A stretch of 64,000 bases of DNA from NCBI GenBank assembly GCA_030407085.1, contig CM059585.1:98798501-98862500 (forward strand), given 5' to 3'. Positions 12,409-23,955 of the stretch are shown here, piece after piece. Numbering within the stretch: the first letter of the stretch is position 1; every line of letters begins with the position of its first letter. A program made the translations under genes and the position numbers. This DNA comes from Trichopria drosophilae (lineage: Eukaryota; Arthropoda; Insecta; Hymenoptera; Diapriidae). The notes under the pieces are model-generated. The model was not told the origin of the DNA. It was given only the letters and a program-made list of their open reading frames with translations, and searched no databases.

Positions 12409-13593
12409 CAGTACCGCTCAAAAGTATGAGCTCACCCTTGCGGAATTTTGGCTAAATTAAAATGTTGATATCTCATCGCCAACTTAATATACGGGAAAAA
12501 TAAGAAAAGAGGAGACTTTCAGCTTCTCATTCGCGGCGGTTTCATTTATATATATACATTTCTCTATGAACTATGCTCGATTTACTAAAGTCATTTTTTC
12601 CTATTATTATTTTCTTTTTCAATCACCTCCCATTTTTTAAAAAATTGATTGCAGGAGAAATATACAACGTGTAATCGGAAGGTAATCTCTATAGCTTTAA
12701 TTTGCCTCTTCGGGATTTTGTCTAATATTTCTTTACAAAAACTTATTCAATTTTGAACAAAATAATGTGAATTTTTTTCTGTCTGCTATATCTCGGAAAA
12801 TTGACGTGATATAAAAAATATCTAAGAAACAAAAAGTTTCATTTTTTAATTGTCTATTGGCTGAAATTTTTTCAAATTTTAAGAAGGAAATTTTTTTTAT
12901 CCTATTTTGCCAAATTTACGCTTTTGTGCTGCGATTATTAACAGATCTAGATTTGCATTTCAACTATGCTCAGTTTGCGATATAATAATTTTAAACTTGA
13001 TCATAGTGTAAATGCAACTTTGCATGCGAAAATGATTGTTACACAACAAATGTTGAAGTCGACCAAATACGGTAAAAAAAAATTTCCTTCTAAAAATTTG
13101 AAATAATTTCAGCCAATAAATAATTAAAAAATGAAACTTTTTGTTTCTTAAACATTTTTTATATCACGTTAATTTTCCGAGATATAGTAGACTGAAATAA
13201 ATCACATTAATTTGTTCAAAATTGAATAAGCATTTGTAAAGAAATATTAGACAAAATCCCGAAGAGGCAAATTAAAGCTATAGAGATTACCTTCCGGTTA
13301 CACGTTGTACATTTCTCCTGTAATCATTTTAAAAAAAATGGGAGCGGATTGAAAAAGAAAAAAATAATACGAAAAAATGACTTTAGTAAATCGAGCATAG
13401 TTCGTAGAGAAATGTATATATTGAAATGAAACTACCATGACTGTGAAGCTAACCACCGCGAATGAGAAGCTGAAAGTCTCCTCTTTAATTCCCTTTTTTT
13501 ATTGTTCCAGTATGTTGCCTTGGCCATGAGATATCAACATTTTAATTTAGCCAAAATTCCGCAAGGGTGAGCTCATACTTTTGAGCGGTACGG
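12409..13593. mobile_element. Tc1/mariner-like fold-back element
   Basis: This 1.2-kb segment is a near-palindrome: the first about 550 bp are the inverted copy of the last about 550 bp. The ends read CAGTACCGCTCAAAAGTATG and its complement with a terminal CA/CC mismatch. TA flanks both sides (12407-12408, 13594-13595). TA duplication and CAGT ends place it with Tc1/mariner-type elements. No ORF of useful length. Confidence 0.75.
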
Positions 13594-16426
13594 TATGTTT
13601 GGAGTATTTAGTACCGTTTTTTCATGAAGTTACTACCTTGTTTTCATCCACAATTTTGAAAATGTGATTGTCAATTTTCGAACTGAATCTCTGCACTTAG
13701 CGAATGTAGAAAAGTTGAGTACAAATAATGTGAATGCTTGTGACGTTGGAGGGATGTCATAACTTAAAATGGTCGTAACCTGACATCTGCAGGTGATGAG
13801 CAACATTTTTTTTTCTAGTACATAACCTCAAATATCTTCAAATTGTGACGTGATGGGTTGCTTCTGAACTTTCACATTCTTTGCACAAAAACACTTTGGA
13901 AGTGACCCACAGTTTCCTAAAAATAAAGACAATTGGTAATCAACTTACAACCTCCCCTAATTTATACAAAAGTTGTCGTTTCAAAAATGAGTCAAGTTTC
14001 ATGATTGATACATTTACCTTATAAAATTGAATTTGATAAATTGTTATCTGTAAAAAAGGCATGTAGGAAAGTTTGATTTGCATATGTATTTAAAAAACTA
14101 TTATTTCTTTCTTTACCTCTTAAATTCTATAAATTTGCCTTTACTATCACTTCAGTACACAAAACGCTTTTAGTAAATTAGTTTCTTTACTAAACAAGTA
14201 ACTAATACTGTTGTAGATATTAAAAATAACTGGTTTGAACTTAATTGTAGTAAACATTCAAGTTAACAATTGAAGATTTTTAGTTTTATATAAAATTCGA
14301 TTGAAGAAGAAAGGAATTGACTTTATTATATTTAATCAGATGCTTAAATCGTGATAGAATAAGGTTGATTTACTTCTTAGATCTGATAAGATCTTATTTA
14401 ATCGGGTAGTGTCTCTGTTTAGACACTGCAAAAATCCGGATGTCTAAAATTGTCTTTTCACGATATTTCATAAAATGTTTAACAAAATGAAATATTTGGA
14501 ATGGTAATATTAGTCAGCCATAAATAGCGAACGGTCGATATAAAATAATCGATAGTTAACATAATAAGTAGACTTTGAAATACTTTTAGGTAAAAAGAAA
14601 ATAAATAATATGTTATGATTTATTTAATGTTCCGCACTTCCTATGAATTATTTTACGTCCAATTATTAAGACTCACTAGTTTATGAGCACTTGCAAATGT
14701 CGCTATACTAATTCTAATATGTACGTATATAATTTTATTACACATTTTAAAGTCTCAATAAGACATTTACTATACAAGATTGATATATCCATTACACTAT
14801 AGGTTAAGGTAAGATTCTATTCTAAGTTATTTTCTAAGTTATTTTTCATTTAAAGTTAATTTTTTACTATTATAGATTTATGTATGTGGGTGATTTTCAA
14901 AAAACTGTAATACTTTGAATCTTGTAATGAAAACTATAAATATAAAAACTATTTTCAAGGTTCTGCATATTGAAAAAGTAAAGTGTCAGTACCGCTAGTA
15001 TGTCTTTTTTCCAAATTTTATAATCAATTAGTTATTCTGCATAGAATGGAAAATAATGTATATGAAGGCAGGGGTTATCGTACACTGAGAAAAAATCCAT
15101 AGTTAAATCACAGAGTTGGAAAACTATTGTTAAAACTACTATGAAAAATGTTAAATTTACCACTATCATAGTCGATTTTTCTATAATTTTGTTACACCAA
15201 CTATCTCCTCATAGTTAAAAAAATCAACTATGTAGAATGATTTAAATAAATATTACAAATATAGTTAAAATACCTATACTAGATTTTACTAGATTTTATA
15301 TCAATTAATTAAGTATTTATTAAAATCTTTATTTCTTCCATTCAGATTTTTGTTATTTAACTTTCAACATTATTTACTTTCTTGTTTCATATCAAATAAA
15401 GCATACATACTTTTATGATTAATAACGATGAATATATACAGGAAAATACTGTGATAATTAATTAAATTATTAGCAATTTGTCTGGAACTATTATTTAATG
15501 ACAATTTAAAAATTAAATCTAAATGATTATTATACGATTTATTTCAATTGCTTTAGTTTTTCCATTTGCTATGCATGAAAAAAGTATGCAGTTATTATTT
15601 ATATTTATAATTATTAATAATTTCAGTTCATATTTTTATGTCTGTCTACTTTTCTACACACATTTCATGAGAAACCTATCTTAATGATAATGAAATTAAA
15701 CTGTTGATGTTGTGTTTGTTTTCACCCTGGTAGAAATTGTAAGCATCTTTGATGTATTAAAACTAACTTTTAGGCACATATTTTGGTTACAAAATTTATA
15801 AAAGGAAAGTGTCTATAAATTGTCCAAAAATTGTCTAATGTTAAGCAAAACATACCTTAACTGAAAGATTCTTACATTTCTGTCCAATTCTTAGGCATGA
15901 AAGATGTACAATATTTATGCAGAACATTTTTATCTATTAAATGTACGTTGAAACCATTCTAAGTAATGTCCATTTCGAACCAACTAAATTTGAGCGTGAA
16001 GCGTTGACTTGAATTGCACAAATTTATTTTTTCTAATAATTCTACAAGAAAATTATTTTAAATGACGATATAGTGACCTCTAACATACGGGGCAAGATAG
16101 AAACCCAGTAATTGGAAAGCTATTTTATAAACTGTCCTGTTGTTTTAAGGTTATTTTGTGATAGCATTTCTGATATAGTCCGTTAAAAGAATATAAACAT
16201 ATATTTTTAACATTTGTAACAAGAATATTTTTTACTACGTAAAACATTTTTGTTACGTTGAATGGAAAATGTTCCTAAACATATTTATAATTTATATATA
16301 TTATTGTATATTTTCGTAGTTTAAAAAAAAACGTTTTTAAATTATTGGTGTACTTTTTTGATAGTCAAAAATCATGTGCATTTTTTCTAAATATGTGCAT
16401 AAAAGAGACAAATTTGTTTATCGCCA

Positions 16427-16478
16427 TAGCGGTAACTATGTAGAACTAGTGGACCCGGGTTCTATTCCCGGTCGGTGT
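16427..16478 (+). repeat. tRNA-like T-arm, possible SINE or tRNA relic
   Basis: Bases 16455-16471 form a perfect T-arm: stem CCGGG, seven-base loop TTCTATT, stem CCCGG, matching the pol III B-box. Upstream TAGCGGTAACTATG is only a weak A-box, and no convincing cloverleaf or acceptor stem can be drawn. Most likely a tRNA-derived relic, not a functional tRNA. Confidence 0.3.
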
Positions 16479-16883
16479 TAGATTTTTTTATTATTTTTCT
16501 GTGCGTAATATTTTAATGCGTCTAAAATCTAATAATAGATCAAAATTGTCTAGCAAAACTATCTAATAATTAATTGAACAAATCTCACGCCAAAAATTAC
16601 CTAAGAGAACACTTTAGAAATAACTAATCTGGTTGCAATTTGTTGGTGGGCGATACCGCCATATTAAGAAATATTTATTTCTAATATAACTCTATAAATA
16701 ATTCACTTCTAATTGCTTTACTTTATGAATACATTACACATACTATATGTTACTAGAAAATATACATTTTTCACTTAATCTGGGAATTCGCCGAATTATC
16801 ATTAAAAAGATCACAATTTCTTGAAAATCGCCCATATATGTACAATAAATTGATTTTTGTTTTCGACCGCAAGTGAAAATATC

Positions 16884-17219
16884 TTCAATTGTACTTTCTT
16901 CGTTTTGTTGGTTATTTATTTCGGAAGGATGGTAAAATAAAAATACGATTGTTATTAAATACCGTCTATTTTGTTTAAAATTAAAGCTGAATTTATACTT
17001 GATATTTAATTTTTTTGTTTTACAGTGAGATATTTCAAAATAAACAATACTTTGTAATTATTTACGTATACAATCCAGAATACAAGAAAATACATTCTCA
17101 TTTTTTTGGAAAATAGAAATTTGTAAATTGGAATTTAGCTTTTAGAAAAATAAAAAGGATTTTTATTTTACCATCCTTCCGAAATAAATGACCGACAAAA
17201 CGAAGAAAGTGCAATTGAG
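16884..17219. repeat. Inverted repeat, arms about 60 bp
   Basis: The arm at 16884-16943 (core CGGAAGGATGGTAAAATAAA) is repeated in inverted orientation at 17158-17219, with about 210 bp between. It is likely a degraded MITE. No target duplication is evident. Confidence 0.6.
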
Positions 17220-18570
17220 GTTACATATAAATATTATTGCGTTTACATTATATTAAATAAATGTTGCATAATAGAAACATCTGGAAAAGTTTAAATTAAA
17301 AATTTCGCAAGTTTTTCATCATACTATTCTCCTAAGAGAAATAATCGAAATTTAAGGGAAATTTTGCAAAATAATTATTTACTGATTTTGGAAAATGAAG
17401 TTTCATGAATAATGTTAATTTTTTGTTTACAAAACGTTTCGAAAAACGAGTTCACGTATTACGTGTTGTGTGTTATTTCCCAAGTAAAGTTTCCCGCCGT
17501 TGAACATCCGGTATGTGAAACGAACGTAACAGTCGTACATGACATAATTTTCAGAATCAATTGTAATAAAGTAAATTCCAGTCTATTTGCGTAATTTATT
17601 GACTTAAAATGTGAACGGAAAATGAAGCGAATGTAAAGCATATGCTATTGGAATTTTCTAAATTGTTGAAAGATGAAATGACACAAACGTCAAATAATTT
17701 GTTACAGCATTTATATAAGAGATTTTTTCATGTTTGTGGTTGTGTTTTGTGTCCCGACGTGCAATTGTTTTGCTTAAACTGCACTTTAAGGGTCATTCGA
17801 ATGCGTATATTGTTCTGCTTCTCGATATCTTTTGTTACTGTCATCTTTTAAAAAAGTTTTTTAAAAGGCTTAAAAACATTTTTTTAATGCAAATATTTTT
17901 TGTAATTCTTTTCTGATTGTGTACGTAAATAATGATAGAATATTGACTATAGAATACTTGAAAATAAATTCTCTCTTTTTTATTTTTCAGTGTAACAGAA
18001 AAAAAATGAAACGTCAATTATCAATTTTTGTTATAAAACGAGTATTTAAAAAACTACGGGTTTTCTATTTTGAAAAGATCAGAAATACCGGTTGATTGAA
18101 TTCTTATTGCAAAAAGTGATAAAAATGAATATTAACATGAATCCAGAAAGTCCGCCGTATTAAATTTAAAAAAAAGTCAGATTGGTAATCAGCGACTCGA
18201 AACATTTTGAATTTTAGGCAGCCGTATTTTAGTCGCCATTTTGAATTCGAGGGCCTCAGAAACAATAACGTAGACTCAGTTCCAAGAAAATTCCAAAAAT
18301 TTATTTTTTGGCGGCCATATTGTATTCGCCATTTTGAATCTTCAAAAAATGTACATTTATTAAAGTAAAAATTACCATAGACTACACGAAACTAAAAGTT
18401 TAATATTTATCTTGTAACAAAAGAAATGAAGATGAAACAATCACGAAATTCGACAACCCTTGAACGCTTTGTGACGTCGACGTTATTGTCACCCTTGGTA
18501 TAAATATTTACACAACTAATTGGTGTTCTTTTGTTTGTTTCGCAACACTTTTTTTGTCTTTCACATTTAG

Positions 18571-18625
18571 TATGAGTATGCGACGATGTGAGGGCCAATT
18601 TCACATGGTCCCAACGAATGTCCGG
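18571..18625 (+). CDS. Possible cassette exon giving an alternative C-terminus
   Basis: This 55-bp segment follows a long pyrimidine tract and TTTAG acceptor and ends at a strong donor (CCGG|GTAAGA). If spliced after 9365 it stays open for 18 codons (M-S-M-R-R-C-E-G-Q-F-H-M...). It then shifts the last exon so that translation stops at its second codon (GAC TAA, 18871-18876). The tail would change from an acidic one (SLDDDVDGSFTFSNARN) to a basic, cysteine-containing one. Both splice sites are seen directly; use of the exon is inference. Confidence 0.35.
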
Positions 18626-18870
18626 GTAAGACTAAAAATTTTCGTTTGTACTTATTTCTTACTTGAATGTTTGTATCTAAGTCTTGTAGAAATTTCGTTT
18701 TACCGGCGCACTAATGTGTACTTAATAATTCTAACATATGGGTAACTATTTTTTCCTATTTTTACATGTAGAAGTTCCTACCGATGTGTTTTGCAACAAC
18801 GCGTGTTAATTGTTTATTAACATGATTAAAACAAAAGAAATCTTTCTTAATCGTTTGAAAATGTTTACAG

Positions 18871-18940
18871 GACTAATCTGGCGTTCTCCCTTGATGATGA
18901 CGTGGATGGTTCCTTCACGTTCTCAAATGCAAGGAATTGA
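18871..18940 (+). CDS. Unrecognised membrane protein, terminal exon with stop
   Basis: This exon follows a TTTACAG acceptor. In the frame set by the AG overhang of exon 9295-9365 it encodes T-N-L-A-F-S-L-D-D-D-V-D-G and then S-F-T-F-S-N-A-R-N, with TGA at 18938-18940. The preceding intron would be about 9.5 kb and full of MITEs. The acidic DDDVDG stretch next to a serine/threonine-rich end looks like a cytoplasmic tail. No clear AATAAA lies immediately downstream. Confidence 0.55.
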
Positions 18941-19614
18941 TACGTCGTAAACTCCTCTAAGATGGCTATTTTACCGTAAGACCACTTTCTATTAAGTGAA
19001 GTTGTATTTTATTGTTTATATTTGTATATAAGTACTAGGTTTTAAAGAAAGCGATTGCAGTTCATGTGCGATTGTATTATACACAGTTATTTTCAACGGC
19101 GTTCAATTCTAATGCTTGATGAAAATCGTGGACGATATGTACAGCCGACGTTGCAAATTAGTTTATAAACTATATCCATAAAAACAACTGAACAAACGAA
19201 AAAATGTCTGACCTTATTCCTTTATTATTTCACGTTTATTTTTAACATTTCTGTGATTTTATGTACGAGATTTCGTGGAATTTTAATATATTTGATTGAA
19301 AACGCCCTCAGTGTATTTACACACAACTAGAATGAGAGAGAAACAATTAGGTAAACAAAATAATATTGCTGACCGAGCAAACGAAAATCGCTTGAAAAGT
19401 ATTCATAATAATTGTGTGCTCGATGTCTGAATTCACTTTCTTAACCTCCAATCTTTCTATATTCCGAATTATTTTCAAACTTTGCAGATGTATTGAAATT
19501 CATATGAATGAAAAAGAAAGGTTATGTATGCAGTAATTTTAATTTATTATTTTAATTTTAAAATAGGTCTAGTTCCATCCTATTCAGGAAGAAATAATTA
19601 AGGGAATACTAATT

Positions 19615-20217
19615 TACCCAATAAACGAAATCATTTGCAAAAATATGTATTACGATTTCATGTAATTCCATCTCGTTTCTTTTCTCGTAATTTTGAGATA
19701 ATATTGCATGAAAATGTATGCAAAATTATGTAAAAAGTTAAAACTCTTCGAATCGAATGAAGTTAGTTTATATTTACAGCGCGCAATTTCGAATGAAAGC
19801 ATTTATGAATATAAATTGAGGTTAGGTTTGCACATAAATTTTCTTTTCATATTAAAACGCATACAAACTGTATTCGTACTACAAACATTTATTAAACATG
19901 AATTCTCGATGGTTTCTGAACCGATTTCGCTGAAATTGATATAAAATATGCGTGAAATCGCCGTAAAATAGAAGATATATGAGGTCTTTACTTTCTATTT
20001 AATTTGAATATTCTACGGTAGGAACTGATCTTATCGACGTAGTCATACATAACCTCAACTTTAAAGACCATAAAATGTTTTAGAATGTGTAGGGAAAGAA
20101 AATCGTGTGGAACAGTATAGAAATAAATTCATATTCTTTGCAGTACTTTCCGTTGAGAAACTGACTTGAAGGAATTTAAAATTTGTAGGGTTTTAACTTT
20201 TTTTCGTTTACTGGGTA
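19615..20217. mobile_element. DNA element with TACCCAGTAAACGAAA termini
   Basis: The left end TACCCAATAAACGAAA and the right end (TTTCGTTTACTGGGTA) are 16-bp inverted repeats with one mismatch. The same CCAGTAAACGAAAA terminus bounds the small palindromic MITE at 29572-29748, so both belong to one family. Confidence 0.45.
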
Positions 20218-22010
20218 ATATAACCTATAAAAAAGTCGATTTTCGCCATTTTTGACACCCTACCAATACCGATGGTTTTTTAATCCGCCTAGGCTTAAAC
20301 TTTTCTTCTATTATTATACTTTAAATAAAATATTCGATTTTTACATTTTTTAAACGTTTTCATAGGTTTTCTGTGTTTATATTTTCCGACATTTTAGGGT
20401 GAAATATTATAAAGCGGCCGATTGTTCATATCATTTTTTTATAATAATTTGTTTATACTATTAGTTTTTTAAATAATGTAGTAATTTTTTAATTTATGGA
20501 AAAAAATGTTTTGTGTGATGCTTTTGTTTTAAATTTAAATATTTATTAAGTTATTATTTAATAGAATTGAATTGGAATGATTTTAACGTAAACTTGTTTT
20601 TAATTTTTATTTTAAAAATATGTTACATTCATTATTTCTTTTGCAATTTTCGAAACTTTCAATGTTTGCAATTCTTTACACGCTACTAGGCATGGTTAAA
20701 TGCAGCCTATTTTTAATCCAACTATTTTTGTTTTCTTGTATCATAGTTTTGTATTAAAGATTAACGATCAATCCAACAAACGAAAAAGAATTAAAACTCA
20801 TGAAATACGTTTTATTTCAGTTTCTTGACCATTTTCATTGAAATTCTTTCGTTCTAATCCGATATAATACGTGAACGGAACATAAACATAACCTAAAAGG
20901 ATTAACTGTAATGAATTTTATAGGCACTAAGCAATAATAATACACAGTACCGATCATAAGTATGAGATCACCCTTGTGGAATTTTGGCTGATTTAAAAAA
21001 TAAAAAAAGGGAATTAAAGAGGAGAGTTTCAGATTCTCAGTCGCGGTGTTTTTTAAATCGCTCCCATTTAAAAAAAAATGATTGCAGGTGAAAATTACAA
21101 CGTACGATCGATAGATAATCCCTTGAGCTTCAATTTGCCTCTACGGGATTTTGTCTAACAATTTTTTACAAATACTTATTTAATTTTTAACAAAATAATG
21201 TGTTTTTTTCTCAATCTGCTCTGTCTCGGAAAATTGACGTGATACAACAAATTTTTAAGTAAGAAAAAGTTTCATTTTTAATTATCTATTTGCTGAAATT
21301 TTATCAAGTTTTTCGTAAATTTTTGTTGCCACATTTTGTCGACTGTAATATTTTTGCGTAAATATTCTCATTCTCGAATGTAGAGTTGCATTTACACTAT
21401 GCTCAGTTTGCGATATAATAATTCACATACATGTATTTATAAATGAAAAATGAACTTTATTTTAACATACATCAAAAATATGAACCATTTTATTAGTATA
21501 TGTAAATATACATGACACAGAATAACACCGTCAACATTTCTACGAGTATATTACCGATAAATGAACTTAATAGTAAAGACAAAGGTAATTTTAAACTTGA
21601 ACATAGTTTAAATGCAACTTTACATCCGAGAATAATCGTTAGGCAAAAATTTTACAGAGTACAAAATGTGGCAAAAAAATTTACTTCGAAAAATTTCAGC
21701 CAATAGATAACCAAAACATGAAACTTTTTCTTCCTTAAAAATTTGTTATATCACGTAAATTTTCCGAGATAGAGCAGATTGAAAAAAAAGACATTATTTT
21801 GTTAAAAATTAAATAAGTATTTGTAAAGAATTGTTAGACAAAATCCCTTGAAGCTGAAGGAATTATCTATCGATCGCAAGTTGTACTTTTCTCCTTCAAT
21901 CATTTTTTATAAAAAGGGAGCGGTTAAACAAAAATAATACTCAAAAATGACTTTAGTAAATCGAGCATAGTTCAAAGGCAAATGCACGTACGGAAATAAA
22001 AGTCTCCTCT

Positions 22011-23193
22011 TTAGCCCTTTTTCGCCCAAATGAGAGAAGCAGAAACGTCAATAGCAGCTCAGTTTCTGCAGTACACAGATTTTTTTTAATTTTTGGAAAA
22101 TACATTTCCGACTATTTTGAAGTATGTCCTATCGATTCCTGTCGAGAAAATGGCCGAAAAACGACTGTTTCTGAGCAATTTTGCAAAATAAAAAGAAATT
22201 GTCATGTTTTTAGGTCATTTTTTTTATTTTTCACGATTTTCTTCATCGAAACGGATTGTAATCAATGAAATGTATATATAAAAAGTGATCTCGATTGTTG
22301 AACATAAATAATGTACTAATAGAATATTTTTTTTGAAGCAATAGCCGATTCAAAATGGCCACGGAACGAAGCAAATTTGTTCAAAATTATTAATTAACGA
22401 AGGTACAGAGTGTATGAAATTCAATGCCGTGTACCGGATGCCATATTGAATCCGCGATTTTGATCTTGTCAGGTCAGAATATGTATGATATTCGTAATTA
22501 TCTAACATATATCTTCAACATTGAAACACATTTATGGAGAAACGATTCATATAAGAGGTACAATTTTTATAAGGTGGCCATTATGGATTCGCTATTTTAG
22601 ACTTATCAACTCAAAATTATTATAGTTTACGTCCATAACCAGTCGATATTTATATCATCATTATATTACTAAAAAAAAAGTTTCTATGCTCTCTATTTCA
22701 AGGAAATAATAATTTTGAAAAAACGTGCTTCGTTTAGCGGCCATTTTGAATCGGTCATTGCTTCTGAAAAATATTCTGTTAGTATATTATTTATGTTCAA
22801 TAATTGGGATTACTTTTTATATGTGCATTTCATTCATTAAAATCCGCTTCGGTGGAGAAAAATTAAAAAAAAAACGACCTAAAAAATATGGCATTTTTTT
22901 TATTTTGAAAAATTTTTGCAGAAATAGCCGTTTTTTGGCCGTTTGCTCGACGGAAATCGATAGAGGACACCTCAAAGTAGTCGGAAATGTATTTTCTAAA
23001 AATTATAAAAATTGTTTCTACTGTACCCTGCAAACACAAAAGTAACAGTTATGTAACAACTACGAGTATGTAACATTTATGTAACAATGTAACCATTACG
23101 TAAATATTACAAAACTGTTACTTTCCGTGTTTTCAGGGTAGAAACTGAGCTGATAACGTCCTGCTTCTCTCATTTTGGGCAAATAAGGGTTAA
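22011..23193. mobile_element. piggyBac-like fold-back nested in the Tc1-like element
   Basis: The left end TTAGCCCTTTTTCGCCCAAA and the complement of the right end (TTAACCCTTATTTGCCCAAA) are inverted repeats that continue past GAGAGAAGCAG and GCTCAGTTTC into long arms. TTA(A/G) stands at both ends, as expected for a TTAA-specific element. The insert interrupts the Tc1-like fold-back, and its right arm is interrupted by a 113-bp MITE. Confidence 0.65.
23026..23138. mobile_element. 113-bp MITE with CCCTGAAAACAC termini, third nesting level
   Basis: Ends CCCTGCAAACACAAAAGTAA and, inverted, CCCTGAAAACACGGAAAGTA are flanked by TA on both sides (23024-23025, 23139-23140). The corresponding position in the left arm of the host fold-back (about 22070) lacks it, which confirms insertion. 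Confidence 0.7.
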
Positions 23194-23499
23194 TTTTCTT
23201 TTTTTATTTTTAAATATCATGAAATATCAACATTTTAAATGAGCCAAAATTCGAAATTTTGAAAATTTCCAAAAATTGAAATAATGAATTTCACACGTAC
23301 TAAGCAATAATAATGTGAAGGTAAACAATACCTGTCATGGACCTAACATTTGTATTTCTTATTTCTTTGTAATAAAAAAATGTATATAATAAAACCCAAC
23401 GAATTAAAACGAATTTTCAGATATCCAGACATTCACGTGAAAGTATTAAATCGATGAACTTTAGAGTTTTGAGTTCAAATCATTCGATAATCCAAAGTA

Positions 23500-23955
23500 C
23501 AGTGGTCCTTCCCTTATTCTAATGTCTTCCCGTATTCTAATTTTTTCTCTTCTCCTATTCTAATATTTCCCCTCACGCGTTCTCCCCACTGACATCTGTT
23601 GACGTGTGGATTTTCTAAATACAAACAACGGCGCATGTGCAACAAAAGAAAACGAGACAGCAAATCGAAGTAGTGGGGGTGAGGGGAAAATTAGAATAAG
23701 GGAAGAATGCCCCGCCATCTTGGCTGACTGGACAAATTACAGTAGGACCTCTCGTATTCTAATCGTTCCCCCACAAGTCTTCTCCCACTATCACACGAAA
23801 AGTCAACGAAAAATATTGTCCACTAATCACAAGCTCGGAAGCAAAGTAAGTGGGGGTAACGGGAAAATTAGAATAAGAGAGGTCGGCGCCATCTTGAAAA
23901 ACTTTACTAATTAGAATAAGAGAGGTCCTACTGTAGAATAAGGGAAGGACTACTG
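23500..23955. mobile_element. pogo-like MITE with CAGTGGTCCTTCCC termini
   Basis: The terminal repeats CAGTGGTCCTTCCCTTATTC and (inverted) CAGTAGTCCTTCCCTTATTC are flanked by TA (23498-23499, 23956-23957). The element contains a related smaller MITE at 23740-23933. It sits inside a dispersed repeat whose uninterrupted copy is at 43985-44160. Open frames on both strands here are simple consequences of the repeat. Confidence 0.8.
23740..23933. mobile_element. pogo-like MITE with CAGTAGGACCTCTC termini, nested
   Basis: Ends CAGTAGGACCTCTCGTATTC and its inverted copy are flanked by TA (23738-23739, 23934-23935). A second copy in the opposite orientation lies at 34113-34325. It is nested in the related element at 23500-23955. 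Confidence 0.8.

Larger units (their letters stand above)
9366..18870 (+). other. Long intron of the unrecognised membrane protein gene
   Basis: It contains a possible cassette exon (18571-18625), a hAT-like MITE, a Tc1-like fold-back, a tRNA-like T-arm (about 16427-16478) and an inverted repeat at 16884-17219. A CACTGAGA end also occurs at 15083. The remaining stretches (9370-11450, 13600-16400, 17230-18540) are AT-rich with no supportable gene. Confidence 0.45.
20945..23270. mobile_element. Diverged Tc1-like fold-back, split by a nested element
   Basis: The left end (CAGTACCGATCATAAGTATG) and internal stretches are diverged versions of the element at 12409-13593. The left half runs to about 22010 as an inverted repeat with centre near 21440. 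After a 1.2-kb insertion the right end resumes (ATATCAACATTTTAAATGAG, 23224 on) and breaks off. The segment 21512-21706 is open by chance within it. Confidence 0.6.
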
